Shown here: in pieces, positions 16,654-24,522 of the stretch
Position numbering within the stretch: position 1 is the stretch's first letter
How the letters are laid out: each line of letters opens with the position of its first letter
DNA from: Candidatus Lernaella stagnicola
GTDB taxonomy: Bacteria > Lernaellota > Lernaellaia > Lernaellales > Lernaellaceae
NCBI GenBank assembly: GCA_030765525.1
Contig: JAVCCK010000004.1
Span: 1-25,026, forward strand
Length of the DNA stretch: 25,026 nt
Reading direction: 5' to 3'
Position numbers and translations under genes: made by a program
Notes under the pieces: model-generated
Told to the model about the DNA's origin: nothing
Databases searched by the model: none
Seen by the model: the letters and a program-made list of their open reading frames with translations, nothing else

Positions 16654-17490
16654 CTAAGATTCCTCGTGCTTTGGCTCCGGAATGCTTTCCTGTGCCTCGG
16701 TCTCTGTTGAAGCTACCTCAGCGTAAGGTTCCGCTTTTTTTCGAGCAACTTTTTTCGTTCTTTTTTTCCTGACCGGCAACGTAATCTTTATCCCCGAGAA
16801 ATCACTTAAGGCCGCTTCGTTCAGCAGTTTTCGCGCGCCGATTAAAATGTCTTCCGGTAGTACTGCGACCCCGGTTTGTTTACGCAGGATCTTGCAGGTC
16901 AATTTAAGTGACGCAGCAGAAAACAACGCTTTCAGCAAATTTTTATTAGTAAGAATATCCATTTTTTCCCAGAGCTTAGCCAGTCCTCCCCTTTTTACGT
17001 TTTTCAAAGAAATCATTTCAAAATACCGAGCTATGCTGGCAATATCATCTTCCAACATATTCCATTCGGCGATCAATTTAGTCTCCGGTGGTTGACCAAA
17101 TTCTATATGATAAACGCGCCATTCCAGGGCGTTGGTCAATAGTGCCCACTCACAGCCCATATCGATTGCATATGAAGTGACTTGTTTAAGGTGTTTTCGG
17201 CTTAGATTAATTCCAATTCTTTTTAATTCAACGAGTATTGCCGGCTGTGCTTCCTCGCCTTTTTGAACGGTTATTGAAAAGTCGATGTGCTCGGTTTCTC
17301 CCGCGCCTCGTACAGCATGTTCTCGTGACAAATGTTCAAAGGCATCATAGCCCAAGACGGTTTCAAATATTCTTTCCACTCGCCTTCTGGTTTCTGCCTC
17401 ATTTCCATCAGACGCTTTGAGTCTTTCAACAAGGCGTTTAGCATCGTTAATGGCTTTTCGAGTTTCTTTCGAAATAACGTGGCGGGGCAT
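16654..17490 (-). CDS. HsdR N-terminal-like (PD-(D/E)XK) nuclease-domain protein, stand-alone
   Basis: This 278-residue protein has a domain like the N-terminus of type I restriction HsdR subunits (HSDR_N). The PD-(D/E)XK catalytic set is D70 (EHIDFSI), E88 and K90 (ILVELKR), and Q103 in the QVTSYA motif follows. The later part is helical, and the tail is Lys-rich then acidic (KKRTKKVARKK, then ETEAQESIPEPKHEES). There are no helicase motifs and no HsdM or HsdS nearby, so it is not a complete type I system. Such solo proteins are common and their role is unproven. The gene is visibly more AT-rich than its neighbours, suggesting horizontal acquisition. I chose ATG 17490 because GGAGG is five bases upstream; a GTG four codons earlier is less likely. 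Confidence 0.8.
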   Translation of the reverse strand: MPRHVISKETRKAINDAKRLVERLKASDGNEAETRRRVERIFETVLGYDAFEHLSREHAVRGAGETEHIDFSITVQKGEEAQPAILVELKRIGINLSRKHLKQVTSYAIDMGCEWALLTNALEWRVYHIEFGQPPETKLIAEWNMLEDDIASIARYFEMISLKNVKRGGLAKLWEKMDILTNKNLLKALFSAASLKLTCKILRKQTGVAVLPEDILIGARKLLNEAALSDFSGIKITLPVRKKRTKKVARKKAEPYAEVASTETEAQESIPEPKHEES

Positions 17491-17639
17491 AAGGACCTCC
17501 ACAAATAATAATGATGAAAAACAACATATTGATACGAATTCTCTAATATCGCGTCAACCCCTTATTCCCTTTTTGTTTTCAAATAGTATACGGGCGTCTA
17601 TTATGAATGCTGAGGCCGCGAGCCAAAGCGAGTGGTTTC

Positions 17640-17801
17640 ATGCTGAAAAAAGTGCCGACGGTCGTAGTGTTGATCCTTTTCTAATCCGCGATTCTGGTCA
17701 CGCTATCCTTCTCCGGTTGCGATTCCGACGATGAAGATCGGGACGTAGCCGGCTTCCCGGCCGAATCGAATACGGGGTGCCCAAACCGGTCGAACCGGTA
17801 A
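17640..17801 (+). pseudogene. Remnant of a lipoprotein signal peptide
   Basis: From ATG 17640 the frame reads MLKKVPTVVVLILF, a TAA stop at 17682-17684, then SAILVTLSFSGCDSDDEDRD and on to a TAA at 17799. Read through the first stop, this is a typical lipoprotein signal with lipobox FSGC followed by the acidic start of a linker, like the other lipoproteins here. The mature part is gone after about 26 residues. It is most simply a decayed member of the same lipoprotein group. The distance to the next gene leaves no room for a full protein. Confidence 0.55.
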
Positions 17802-18010
17802 GAAGGCGGACAACTCTCAGCGGATTGGAAGCTTACATGTTGACAGAGCCGGGGGTTTTGTGCAGGCTTGCAACACTATGATTTCATTGTCTGAAATCGC
17901 GCACCGGAAAGACTTGTGGGGATGTTATTTCTGACGTAATCGCCAAAAAGCGGAAATCCAAGTTCCTGAAGAAGATCAAGAACGACGCCATTTTTCACAC
18001 CGCGCGCGCC

Positions 18011-18916
18011 ATGTTCGCGTTCGCCAAAATCGTCCCGATTTCAGCAGGTCTAAAGATAGGCGCGGCAATCGGAAGCATTGCCTGGCGTCTACTGGCCTAC
18101 GAGCGAAATTGCGCCATGAACCACCTGAAGGTGGCCTTCCCCGATTGGACCGATGAAAAGTGCGCCGCCACCGGCAAAGAAGCTTTTCGCAACCTCGGTC
18201 GGAGCTTTTTCGAGATGTTCCATTTCCCGGAGTTGCTGGCCACGGTGCATGATCCGAATCCCTACGTAGACATCCGCGGGAAAGAGAACCTGGACAAAGC
18301 CCTGGAAAATGGAAAAGGGATTATTTTCTTCACCGGGCACGTGGGGAACTGGGAAATCATGGCGGCGTCGTTGGCCGCTCGGGGATACAAGGGCGGCGAG
18401 ATCGTCCGCAGCCTATATGATGAGCGGATCAACAAGCTCCTAAACGACCATCGTCGCAGATTTAATTACCGCCCTCTAACCCGCGGCGGACAGGAACTAG
18501 TGGCGGATATCGTCGAGCTTCTATCGAGCAACGAGATGCTCGCCCTGTTGATGGATCAGGACACCAAAGTGAAGGGCGTGTTCGCAGACTTTTTCGGCAA
18601 GCCCGCCTGGACGCCCTCCGGCCCCGCCTTCCTGTGCCGGATGGCCGGGATGGATGCCTTGATGCTCACCGTGCATCGCCGGCCCGAAGGGGGCCACATG
18701 GTGGAGATCAGCCCGCCGGTGCCCCGCCCTCAGACCGAGGACGCCGCCGCGGATACCGTCGCCTACACGCAGACGATGAACCGCATGCTCTGCGAACACA
18801 TTGCACGCCACCCCACCGAATGGGTCTGGATGCATCGCCGGTGGAAAACGCGCCCCGAGGGAGAGCCGCCCGAATTGCACCCGGCCCCTCGACCAAGAAA
18901 GCCCTGGCGATATTAA
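18011..18916 (+). CDS. LpxL/HtrB-type lysophospholipid (lipid A) acyltransferase, N-terminus uncertain
   Basis: This 301-residue protein has the acyltransferase motif HVGNWE (H110-x4-E115) and the DQD...GVFADFFGKPAWTPSGPAFL block typical of late lipid A acyltransferases. These membrane-associated enzymes move an acyl chain from acyl-ACP to a lipid A precursor or related lipid. In the same frame, the 30 or so codons before ATG 18011 encode a basic, family-like stretch (KKRKSKFLKKIKND, then AIFHTARA). No ATG, GTG or TTG starts it before a TGA at 17878-17880. Either translation starts at 18011 and the protein is slightly short, or an original upstream start has mutated. The rest looks intact. 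Confidence 0.83.
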   Translation: MFAFAKIVPISAGLKIGAAIGSIAWRLLAYERNCAMNHLKVAFPDWTDEKCAATGKEAFRNLGRSFFEMFHFPELLATVHDPNPYVDIRGKENLDKALENGKGIIFFTGHVGNWEIMAASLAARGYKGGEIVRSLYDERINKLLNDHRRRFNYRPLTRGGQELVADIVELLSSNEMLALLMDQDTKVKGVFADFFGKPAWTPSGPAFLCRMAGMDALMLTVHRRPEGGHMVEISPPVPRPQTEDAAADTVAYTQTMNRMLCEHIARHPTEWVWMHRRWKTRPEGEPPELHPAPRPRKPWRY

Positions 18917-19076
18917 GACAGCCTGAACGTCTACAATAAATACTTCGTCCTCGGCCATATCTAAGAGATATCCGTACTAAAACTCAGCCCAATTTTTCAC
19001 CGGGAACCGGGCATGCCGCTGCTTTAACGCTTGATGGCTGAAGCGGATCCGCCCGCGGTTGCTTTTAGCAGGGCGC

Positions 19077-19199
19077 TTAATCGGGGCTCGCCGGCTTCTT
19101 GCAAGACGGGCAGCGTCTCGAGCCTCGGAATACCGCGGCGCCGCAGGTCGCGCACCGATATCGCTCCGTTTCGGCCGCGACCCACTGTTCCGCGCTCAT
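19077..19199 (-). CDS. Mini zinc-ribbon protein (40-48 aa)
   Basis: From ATG 19199 a 40-residue frame contains two CxxC knuckles: CATC (16-19) and CPSC (30-33), separated by GAAVFRGSRR. This is the spacing of a zinc ribbon. An in-frame ATG at 19221-19223 would add eight residues and overlap the stop codon of the upstream FG-GAP lipoprotein gene, allowing translational coupling. The sequence before the first knuckle (EQWVAAETERYR) resembles the linker in front of C-terminal zinc ribbons of larger proteins, so it could also be the surviving tail of a decayed gene. Confidence 0.5.
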   Translation of the reverse strand: MSAEQWVAAETERYRCATCGAAVFRGSRRCPSCKKPASPD

Positions 19200-19213
19200 T
19201 TCCCGCCGGTCAC

Positions 19214-20986
19214 CTAGTACCATTGGCCGATGATCGCGTACTCCTCGTTTTCCGTCTGGATCAGCGGGACCATACCGTTATCAATGTCATCGATTTCCTG
19301 AGTCAAACTACCGCGCTGCAAACCTCTGCCTAATTCGGTGCGGCCGTCGAGGTTGAAATCCCAGGGCATGGTAAAATCGAAGCGGTACACGGTTGTTTCC
19401 TCAGATAGGAATAGCGGAGAAGCGCCTTGCTCCCCGAACACGCCCCAGCGATATTGTGTCGTGTACGGGAGGCCTTTATCATCGGACCAGAAAACCCGCA
19501 CGGACATGAGGTATAGCGCGATTCGCGGATGCCTATCGCCGTCCCAAAAAGCCAAGCCGTATCCGTCGAAACCTTGGGCATAGGACATCGGTATGCTCAA
19601 CACCATATCGACCGGCGAGAGAGTTCGATCGTACGCCCGCCATTCCAAGCGCCGCGTGAAGCCTTCTCTCACGACAAAGGGGCCTACTAAGAACACTTTG
19701 CCCTTTCCAGTGAACTCCGCCCCGCCGTACAGCCAGGGCGAAATCGGCCACACGACCGGCTCTAGAATCGCGTCGCGCGATATCGCGATTTCCCGCACGC
19801 CGAAGCCCTCCGCGGCCAAGGCCGCCCACACGCCGGGGGATTCGCCCTGTTCATCGACCCAGAAAATAAGGTCGGCGGCGCCGTCGTCATCTAGGTCCAC
19901 ATCGCCCCGACCTATCCACTGCACGCCGGCGGGCGCCAGGCCTTCGTGGGCGATCGAACCATCCGGTCCGTACACACGAAAGCGACCGTGGTTGGCTTCC
20001 TCATCGAAATACGTGACGAAAAAGCCGCAGCCGCCCTCGTCGGGCAGCGGCATGATCCCCGAACTCATTTCTCGCGAGCCGGTCATCTCAATCGGTTCGA
20101 GGTTGGCCCGCACCCCGCCCTCGGGATCGATCCACGCCGCGTCCCAGGTCGTGGGCGTCCCGGTGAATCGTGGTGCCCGTTCCAGCAGAAAGCTCGGTCC
20201 CTGCGGGTTTGCGCACGTTTGATAGGCGATGCCGGACTCCCCCCGCTTGCCGTGCAGATTCAAATCAGACTTCGGTTCGACCTCGACCTGCCAAAGCATA
20301 GTGAAACCGGTTGTTCCGTCGAATACTCCCAGGCTTGAGCAACCCCCGAAGTCATCGACCATTTTGACCACCAGATCCGCGCCGCCACCGTTCACATCCA
20401 GGTCGGTGATCGCCGAAAAGTGACGGCCGTATCGCCAATCGGTATCGAAGACGACCGTGAGTTCGCCACTGTCGAGCACCAGCAAGCGCGTTTCGAATTG
20501 GCCGGTGTCCCAGCGTTGCGTTTCGGCGGTCAGAACGATTTCGCAGTCTTCGTCGCCGTTGAGATCAACCATCTGCGCCTCGACCCCGAGGCCGTAACTC
20601 TCGGTGCGGGTCGCGATTTCCAAGGCGCCGATTTCCGTACCATCGACCCGCCGCAAGCGCGCGAACTTGCTCTGTATGGAGCCGAAGGAATCGTTGCCGA
20701 CGTCCATCACTACGATTTCGCGGCCCGGCACGCCGTCCACATCGCAAGGCCGCATCTGCCCGCGATAAGGGTCGCCTCCGGTTGTGTCGTCGTCATTGTC
20801 GTTGTTGTCATCGTCGTTGTCGTTGTCGTCGTCGTCGTCATCGTCGTCATCGTCGTTGTCGTCGTTGTCGTCGTCGTTGTCATCGTCATCGTCATCGTCG
20901 TCTGGGACGCACGAGCTGACGAGAAACGCTGCCACGGCAACCATCAGTACTAAAATAAACACAAAATAACGGTTGGAGATCTTCAT
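19214..20986 (-). CDS. FG-GAP/VCBS-like beta-propeller lipoprotein with Asp linker
   Basis: This 590-residue protein has a signal peptide with lipobox VSSC (Cys26) and an Asp/Asn-rich linker (29-67). A long beta-rich domain follows, with repeated blade-like segments holding acidic loops such as DVDGVPGREIVVMD, DLNGDEDCEIVLT, DLDVNGGGADLVVK, DVDLDDDGAADLIFW and DFNLDGRTELG. These are FG-GAP/VCBS-type motifs that usually bind calcium in propellers. Surface adhesion or ligand binding is typical; no catalytic site is seen. AAGGAG lies before the ATG, and a promoter candidate is at 21046-21073. A small zinc-ribbon frame overlaps its 3' end. Confidence 0.83.
   Translation of the reverse strand: MKISNRYFVFILVLMVAVAAFLVSSCVPDDDDDDDDNDDDNDDNDDDDDDDDDDNDNDDDNNDNDDDTTGGDPYRGQMRPCDVDGVPGREIVVMDVGNDSFGSIQSKFARLRRVDGTEIGALEIATRTESYGLGVEAQMVDLNGDEDCEIVLTAETQRWDTGQFETRLLVLDSGELTVVFDTDWRYGRHFSAITDLDVNGGGADLVVKMVDDFGGCSSLGVFDGTTGFTMLWQVEVEPKSDLNLHGKRGESGIAYQTCANPQGPSFLLERAPRFTGTPTTWDAAWIDPEGGVRANLEPIEMTGSREMSSGIMPLPDEGGCGFFVTYFDEEANHGRFRVYGPDGSIAHEGLAPAGVQWIGRGDVDLDDDGAADLIFWVDEQGESPGVWAALAAEGFGVREIAISRDAILEPVVWPISPWLYGGAEFTGKGKVFLVGPFVVREGFTRRLEWRAYDRTLSPVDMVLSIPMSYAQGFDGYGLAFWDGDRHPRIALYLMSVRVFWSDDKGLPYTTQYRWGVFGEQGASPLFLSEETTVYRFDFTMPWDFNLDGRTELGRGLQRGSLTQEIDDIDNGMVPLIQTENEEYAIIGQWY
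20786..20902 (-). repeat. GAY/AAY triplet repeat encoding Asp/Asn linker
   Basis: About 39 codons are nearly all GAC, GAT, AAC or AAT, with runs of 8 and 10 Asp. This is the longest and purest of the tracts in the window and the likeliest to vary by slippage. Confidence 0.9.
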
Positions 20987-21045
20987 GAGGCTCTCCTTAA
21001 AAAGGCGGCATTCGCCCTTCCGAGGGCTCGTGACCGCAAAATGTT

Positions 21046-21073
21046 ATTTTAGAGTAGCATGTCCTCGATTCAA
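21046..21073 (-). promoter_or_regulatory. Candidate sigma-70 promoter of the FG-GAP lipoprotein gene
   Basis: On the minus strand TTGAAT (21068-21073) and TAAAAT (21046-21051) are separated by 16 bp. The -10 box is 60 bp before the ATG. Confidence 0.45.
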
Positions 21074-21269
21074 CTTAAACTTGTTATTCGCTGCTTTGCA
21101 CGCCACGGAAAAAAATCGGCTGCCACCGTCCCGCGAGCACGAGTTTTCGAACCTTCTCAACTTTCGAACTAAATGGATGTTGGCCGCCTTCGACCGCACT
21201 TCTGCCTCGGAACTCAGTGTAAAAGGAGACCGGATGCCTTGCCCGCTGTCGCACCGGATCGAACGACTT

Positions 21270-21546
21270 AGCAGAAACCGCTCTCGCTACAAATGACCGC
21301 GCCTGGGCTTCCCCAGTGGCGGGCGGAGGCAATCTTCTCTCTACTTTGGAGCGGCACCCAGTTGCGCGTGGTTGCTCATCAAACAATCGGCCCAGATTTC
21401 CACCCCGTGTTTTCCGCACCACTCGGCCATCAATTCACGATAGGCGAAATAATCCCCTTCACAAAAAACGTCGGTTGACGACGCTCACCCCGCTGCGCCA
21501 CATGGTGGGTAAACCCCACGGCAACAATTCGCACAATACGTGTGAT
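21270..21546 (-). pseudogene. Decayed RAYT (REP-associated Y1 transposase) fragment
   Basis: Read on the minus strand, this is a degraded copy of the transposase at 23833-24465. It keeps TRIVRIVAV, HHVAQRGERRQ, then after a frameshift YFAYRELMAEWCGKHGVEIWADCLMSNH, all closely matching the other copy. The shift coincides with a shorter A-run (six A's at the site where the other copy has seven). The HUH metal motif NHVHLI of the other copy reads NHAQLG here, so activity is lost even apart from the frameshift. Homology fades near 21270 after an internal deletion. Confidence 0.8.
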
Positions 21547-21556
21547 AAGTGAAGCA

Positions 21557-21630
21557 TGTCGAAAGAGCTATACGGTGTCATTTTCTATATACTGTCCCCG
21601 GAATTCCCTACATAGAAGAGTCTTTCGACA
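21557..21630. repeat. 10-bp inverted repeat around the RAYT flank motif
   Basis: TGTCGAAAGA (21557-21566) and TCTTTCGACA (21621-21630) are perfect complements separated by 54 bp. The interval contains the 27-nt motif shared with the second RAYT copy, so it may mark an element end or a REP-like structure. Confidence 0.4.
21577..21603. repeat. RAYT flank repeat, copy 1
   Basis: A 27-nt sequence containing CTATATACTGTCCCCGGAA is identical to 24496-24522. In both places it lies just upstream (transposase sense) of the RAYT coding region, so it is part of the element or its target recognition sequence. Confidence 0.85.
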
Positions 21631-21713
21631 AAGCCTTTGACTCACGCGGTTATAGGTGTCCCTTAATTTACAAAATAACCCTAATTCCCTCCCCTAATTC
21701 CCATATTCCATAT

Positions 21714-22124
21714 TCATCGCTTTGTCTTGTTGTGATCAGAGCTTTCCTTCGCTTCCGAAACTATCTTTTTCATCATATCAGAATCATTCAATAGATTCGA
21801 TATTATTTCCTCCCAACGAATGATTGAAGGGACAAAATGAATGGAAAAAAATACACCGGTGGTCAACACTGAGCACAAATAAAATCCTGACGCGTTGAAA
21901 ACATTCAAGTGACTAAAAGATTCTACCAGGGAAAACAACGCCAAATGCCCGAGAGAAACGCAAAGATAAGTCGTCGAGGAGGCCAACACGTGCCATTCGT
22001 AGCCCAAACCGACCACCAAAGCATGAACCGAAAACCTCTTGCGGTATATTGGCGTGAAAAAATACGCCAGAATCCTTCCCCAGATGGCGGAACAAGCCAA
22101 ACCGACTATCCATTGGACCACCAT
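21714..22124 (-). CDS. Hypothetical multi-pass membrane protein (136 aa)
   Basis: I do not recognise a family. About three to four hydrophobic segments are visible: near residues 2-23, 36-70 (long enough for one or two helices) and 75-98. A charged C-terminal tail follows (RWEEIISNLLNDSDMMKK and then KESSDHNKTKR), which probably faces the cytoplasm. GTAGGA lies about seven bases before the ATG. The gene is AT-rich relative to most of the window and lies between RAYT debris and a lipoprotein gene, which suggests it arrived with mobile DNA. Confidence 0.55.
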   Translation of the reverse strand: MVVQWIVGLACSAIWGRILAYFFTPIYRKRFSVHALVVGLGYEWHVLASSTTYLCVSLGHLALFSLVESFSHLNVFNASGFYLCSVLTTGVFFSIHFVPSIIRWEEIISNLLNDSDMMKKIVSEAKESSDHNKTKR

Positions 22125-22355
22125 ATGTTTTCCTACTTTAAATATTTGTCAGCACGACCGCTGAACAAGAGCCACTTGCCTCGCGTTACTACGTGGCGAC
22201 AATTTCCACTCGTTTTGGTGCGACAAGACGTCGGTTGCGATGGTTTATTGTTGTCTTCATGCCGAACGAAATCAAGTCATTCGAGACCCGATTCCCAAAG
22301 CAAACATAACGGTATTTAGCACGTCCAGGTTCCGGTTGAGTACAGAACCAACAGA

Positions 22356-23588
22356 CTACCACCAGATCAAGGTTCGCCCGGAATAACCCGAAAGTTCAAC
22401 AAAGCCGAGACCGCCGACCGGGTGTTCCTGTTTGGTTCCCTCGATGTGAACAAGCCCTTCCCAGTAATTCCAGATCGGATTTGGCATCTCCTGATCGGGA
22501 ATACTCGTCTTCAGGGTTACGTCCATCTCAAGCCCTGGTATCTCCATGCGCCAGTTCTGCGGATAAATGCCGCCGGTTTTCTCGCTTTCCCACCAGCCAA
22601 GGGGCGTGACCTTCACCTCGTCCTGGGAAAGGATGACCTGGTCACCGTTTTCATCCACGTAGGTGCCCAGGGCGTTGTCGATGACGGACTGATCCTGCCG
22701 ATCGCCACGAAAGATGAAGAACATGACTTCCGTTCCGTCGTCCAGACGCAGGGAAAACCAGTCCCATCCGACCATTCCCAAGGGCATCCAGTTACCCCAC
22801 TGGTGGTCCATCCAGCCTTCGCCGGTGACAGCAAGGGGTGTTCCGTTCTTTGTCAGCGTGCCAGAGAGGTCCATAAGGGGGCGGGAGTAATAAAAGGAAT
22901 CAGTAGTGTTGGTGGTCATGCGGATGGTGCCGTTACCACCGTGATGCACCACGCCCTTGATGTCAGCAAGGGTCAAAGAGAAAGCGTAATCGCCTGCTGC
23001 ACCGTTAAGGGCATAGGTGAGTGGTGCGACCCGTTCGGCTGAAGCTGACCCACTTTCCAGGCGAAAGGGAGCTGGATATCTTTCGGGCCAGAGGAAATCA
23101 AAAAGGACATTGTGTGTATGGTGGGCGGCGCTTTCGTCGATGATCGCTACGTGAATCATCCAGGCGGGGATCAAGACAATGGAACCGGCATAGAAAAAGG
23201 TTAGTTCAAAGCCATAGAGGTTGTCCTGGTCGTCGGTCATGTGCCCGGTCCAGTACCACCACTCCGACAGGTCCTGGTGGGGCGACTCATCTCGCGGCAT
23301 GTCCAGATGAGTATCGATGCAGTCGCCGAAATTGCAGTACTGCATGTAGCCGCAGGGTCCCAGGGGAGTCCATAGCCCCCTCATGCAGAGTTGGGGCTCG
23401 TCGTTTGGTCCGCACTGCGTTTCTCCGTCGACGCATCCACCGGCGCTGTCGTCGTCATCCAGTGTATCCTCGTCATCGCCGTCTTCGTCGCAGGATTCGC
23501 AAGTCGTGTCATCTTCGTCCGATTCCGCGCACCCCGCGACAAACATCAAAACAAAAACCAGAAAAAGTAAAAGGTAACGGCTGACCAT
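22356..23588 (-). CDS. CrtC/AttH-type (lipocalin-like hydrolase) lipoprotein
   Basis: This 410-residue protein has a lipoprotein signal with lipobox VAGC (Cys20) and an acidic linker interrupted by Cys (24-47). A short Cys-rich stretch follows (to about 95), and then a CrtC/AttH-like double lipocalin-type domain. Family signatures are EWWYWTGHM near its start, ELTFF, GEGWMDHQWGNW in the middle and a closing GFVELSGY. CrtC relatives hydrate carotenoids, but most secreted members have unknown lipid-like or terpenoid substrates; 'predicted secreted hydrolase' is the usual label. AGGAGG lies before the ATG. The acidic linker uses Asp and Glu with Cys, unlike the pure Asp/Asn linkers elsewhere in the window. 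Confidence 0.87.
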   Translation of the reverse strand: MVSRYLLLFLVFVLMFVAGCAESDEDDTTCESCDEDGDDEDTLDDDDSAGGCVDGETQCGPNDEPQLCMRGLWTPLGPCGYMQYCNFGDCIDTHLDMPRDESPHQDLSEWWYWTGHMTDDQDNLYGFELTFFYAGSIVLIPAWMIHVAIIDESAAHHTHNVLFDFLWPERYPAPFRLESGSASAERVAPLTYALNGAAGDYAFSLTLADIKGVVHHGGNGTIRMTTNTTDSFYYSRPLMDLSGTLTKNGTPLAVTGEGWMDHQWGNWMPLGMVGWDWFSLRLDDGTEVMFFIFRGDRQDQSVIDNALGTYVDENGDQVILSQDEVKVTPLGWWESEKTGGIYPQNWRMEIPGLEMDVTLKTSIPDQEMPNPIWNYWEGLVHIEGTKQEHPVGGLGFVELSGYSGRTLIWW

Positions 23589-23645
23589 CTAAGCCTCCTG
23601 TGACGACACAAAATCAGACGAATCGTATCATGACCTATTGTAAAC

Positions 23646-23832
23646 GCCAGTTGAAAAGTGTAGCACTCGCCGCATTCGGTCAAAGAGTTGGAAAGTCGCG
23701 ATATCCCGAGTCATTTCCCGTTGTTTCGGTTACGAAACGATGGAAGAAAGGATGTACAAAGACATGGAGATGTGGCGCGACATTCGGCGACGAGTCCTGG
23801 TTGAAGGCGAGAGCAAACGGCAGATATGCCGA
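23646..23832 (+). mobile_element. IS21-type left end with IstA N-terminus, truncated
   Basis: The first 119 bp match 24908-25026 at about 85% identity without gaps. ATG 23752 then opens MYKDMEMWRDIRRRVLVEGE and SKRQICR, the N-terminus of an IS21-family IstA transposase. After codon 27 (23832) homology ends abruptly, and the next bases are the C-terminus of the RAYT gene on the other strand. A stem-loop (GTTTCG-GTTA-CGAAAC) precedes the start codon, as in the second copy. Confidence 0.75.
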
Positions 23833-24465
23833 TGGTCTAAGAATCCTGGCCAAGGCTTTTTCCAGATTACTATACAAATGCCTGGCTCCCCAGGGGTCTG
23901 CCCGTCTGCTCGTGTTTACGAAGTTTCCGAGACGTTTCATCGGAAATCTCTTCTTGAGTGTAGCTCTTCCGATCCGGACTCATATCCAGAAAGGGCTGAA
24001 CCTTCACCAGGCAGCCATCCTGACCGGCCAGGTGAGCTGTGCCGCGCTGCTCCACGGATATTTACTCGGTGCGGAAACGATTCCGGCACGGACCGGGTTT
24101 TGTTCCACGTACCGGGCGGCGGCGAGTAAATGATATTCATCCATGGGATATGAATGGAACCGCTCCTGCCATAAATGCCCGCGCGATGCTTCCCCGAAAT
24201 TGACTCGCCGCGTATTCCGGCGGTGGGCTTCGCCAATGCCCAGCCGGAGGCTATCTTCCTGTTTTGGCACTGCAATCAAGTGAACGTGGTTGGTCATCAG
24301 ACAATCGGCCCAGATCTCCACCCCGTGTTTTCCGAACCATTCGGCCATCAATTCACGATAGGCGAAATAATCCGCTTCACAAAAAAACGTCCGTTGACGA
24401 CGGTTCCCCCGCTGAATCACATGATGTGGATGTTCGACCGCCACGATTCGAGCAATGCGTGCCGT
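23833..24465 (-). pseudogene. RAYT: REP-associated Y1 (HUH) transposase, frameshifted
   Basis: This Y1-family transposase mobilises or spreads REP-type repeats. The N-terminal part is whole: HHVIQRGNRRQ, HUH motif NHVHLI, and the nucleophile Tyr in AARYVEQNPVRAG. The frame then shifts near 24040: SSAA should continue HLAGQDGCLVKVQPFLDM, found in the neighbouring frame. It shifts again near 23872, after GSQAF, continuing as SNLEKALARILRP to about 23833. Upstream, in-frame ACG (24463-24465) stands where homologues begin M-A-R-x-A-R, so the start codon also seems lost (ATG to ACG); GTG 24444 is the remaining option. A protein of 146 residues could still be made from it, but lacks the C-terminus. 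Confidence 0.82.
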
Positions 24466-24495
24466 GAGCGAACCCTATCAAACGGTAGATCTTCC

Positions 24496-24522
24496 GTCAT
24501 TTTCTATATACTGTCCCCGGAA
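24496..24522. repeat. RAYT flank repeat, copy 2
   Basis: This 27-nt sequence is identical to 21577-21603. It marks the outer end of the RAYT unit: immediately beyond it the DUF262 reading frame resumes its family-like sequence. Confidence 0.85.

Noticed and set aside
20784-20969. Ser-rich and Val/Ile-rich frames opposite the Asp tracts (also at 15287-15651 and 11709-12398)
   Set aside because: They are complements of GAY/AAY repeats and have no independent coding evidence.
21234-21296. 20-residue frame with AAAGGAG before its ATG
   Set aside because: Its second half overlaps RAYT remnant DNA on the other strand; the ribosome site is probably chance.
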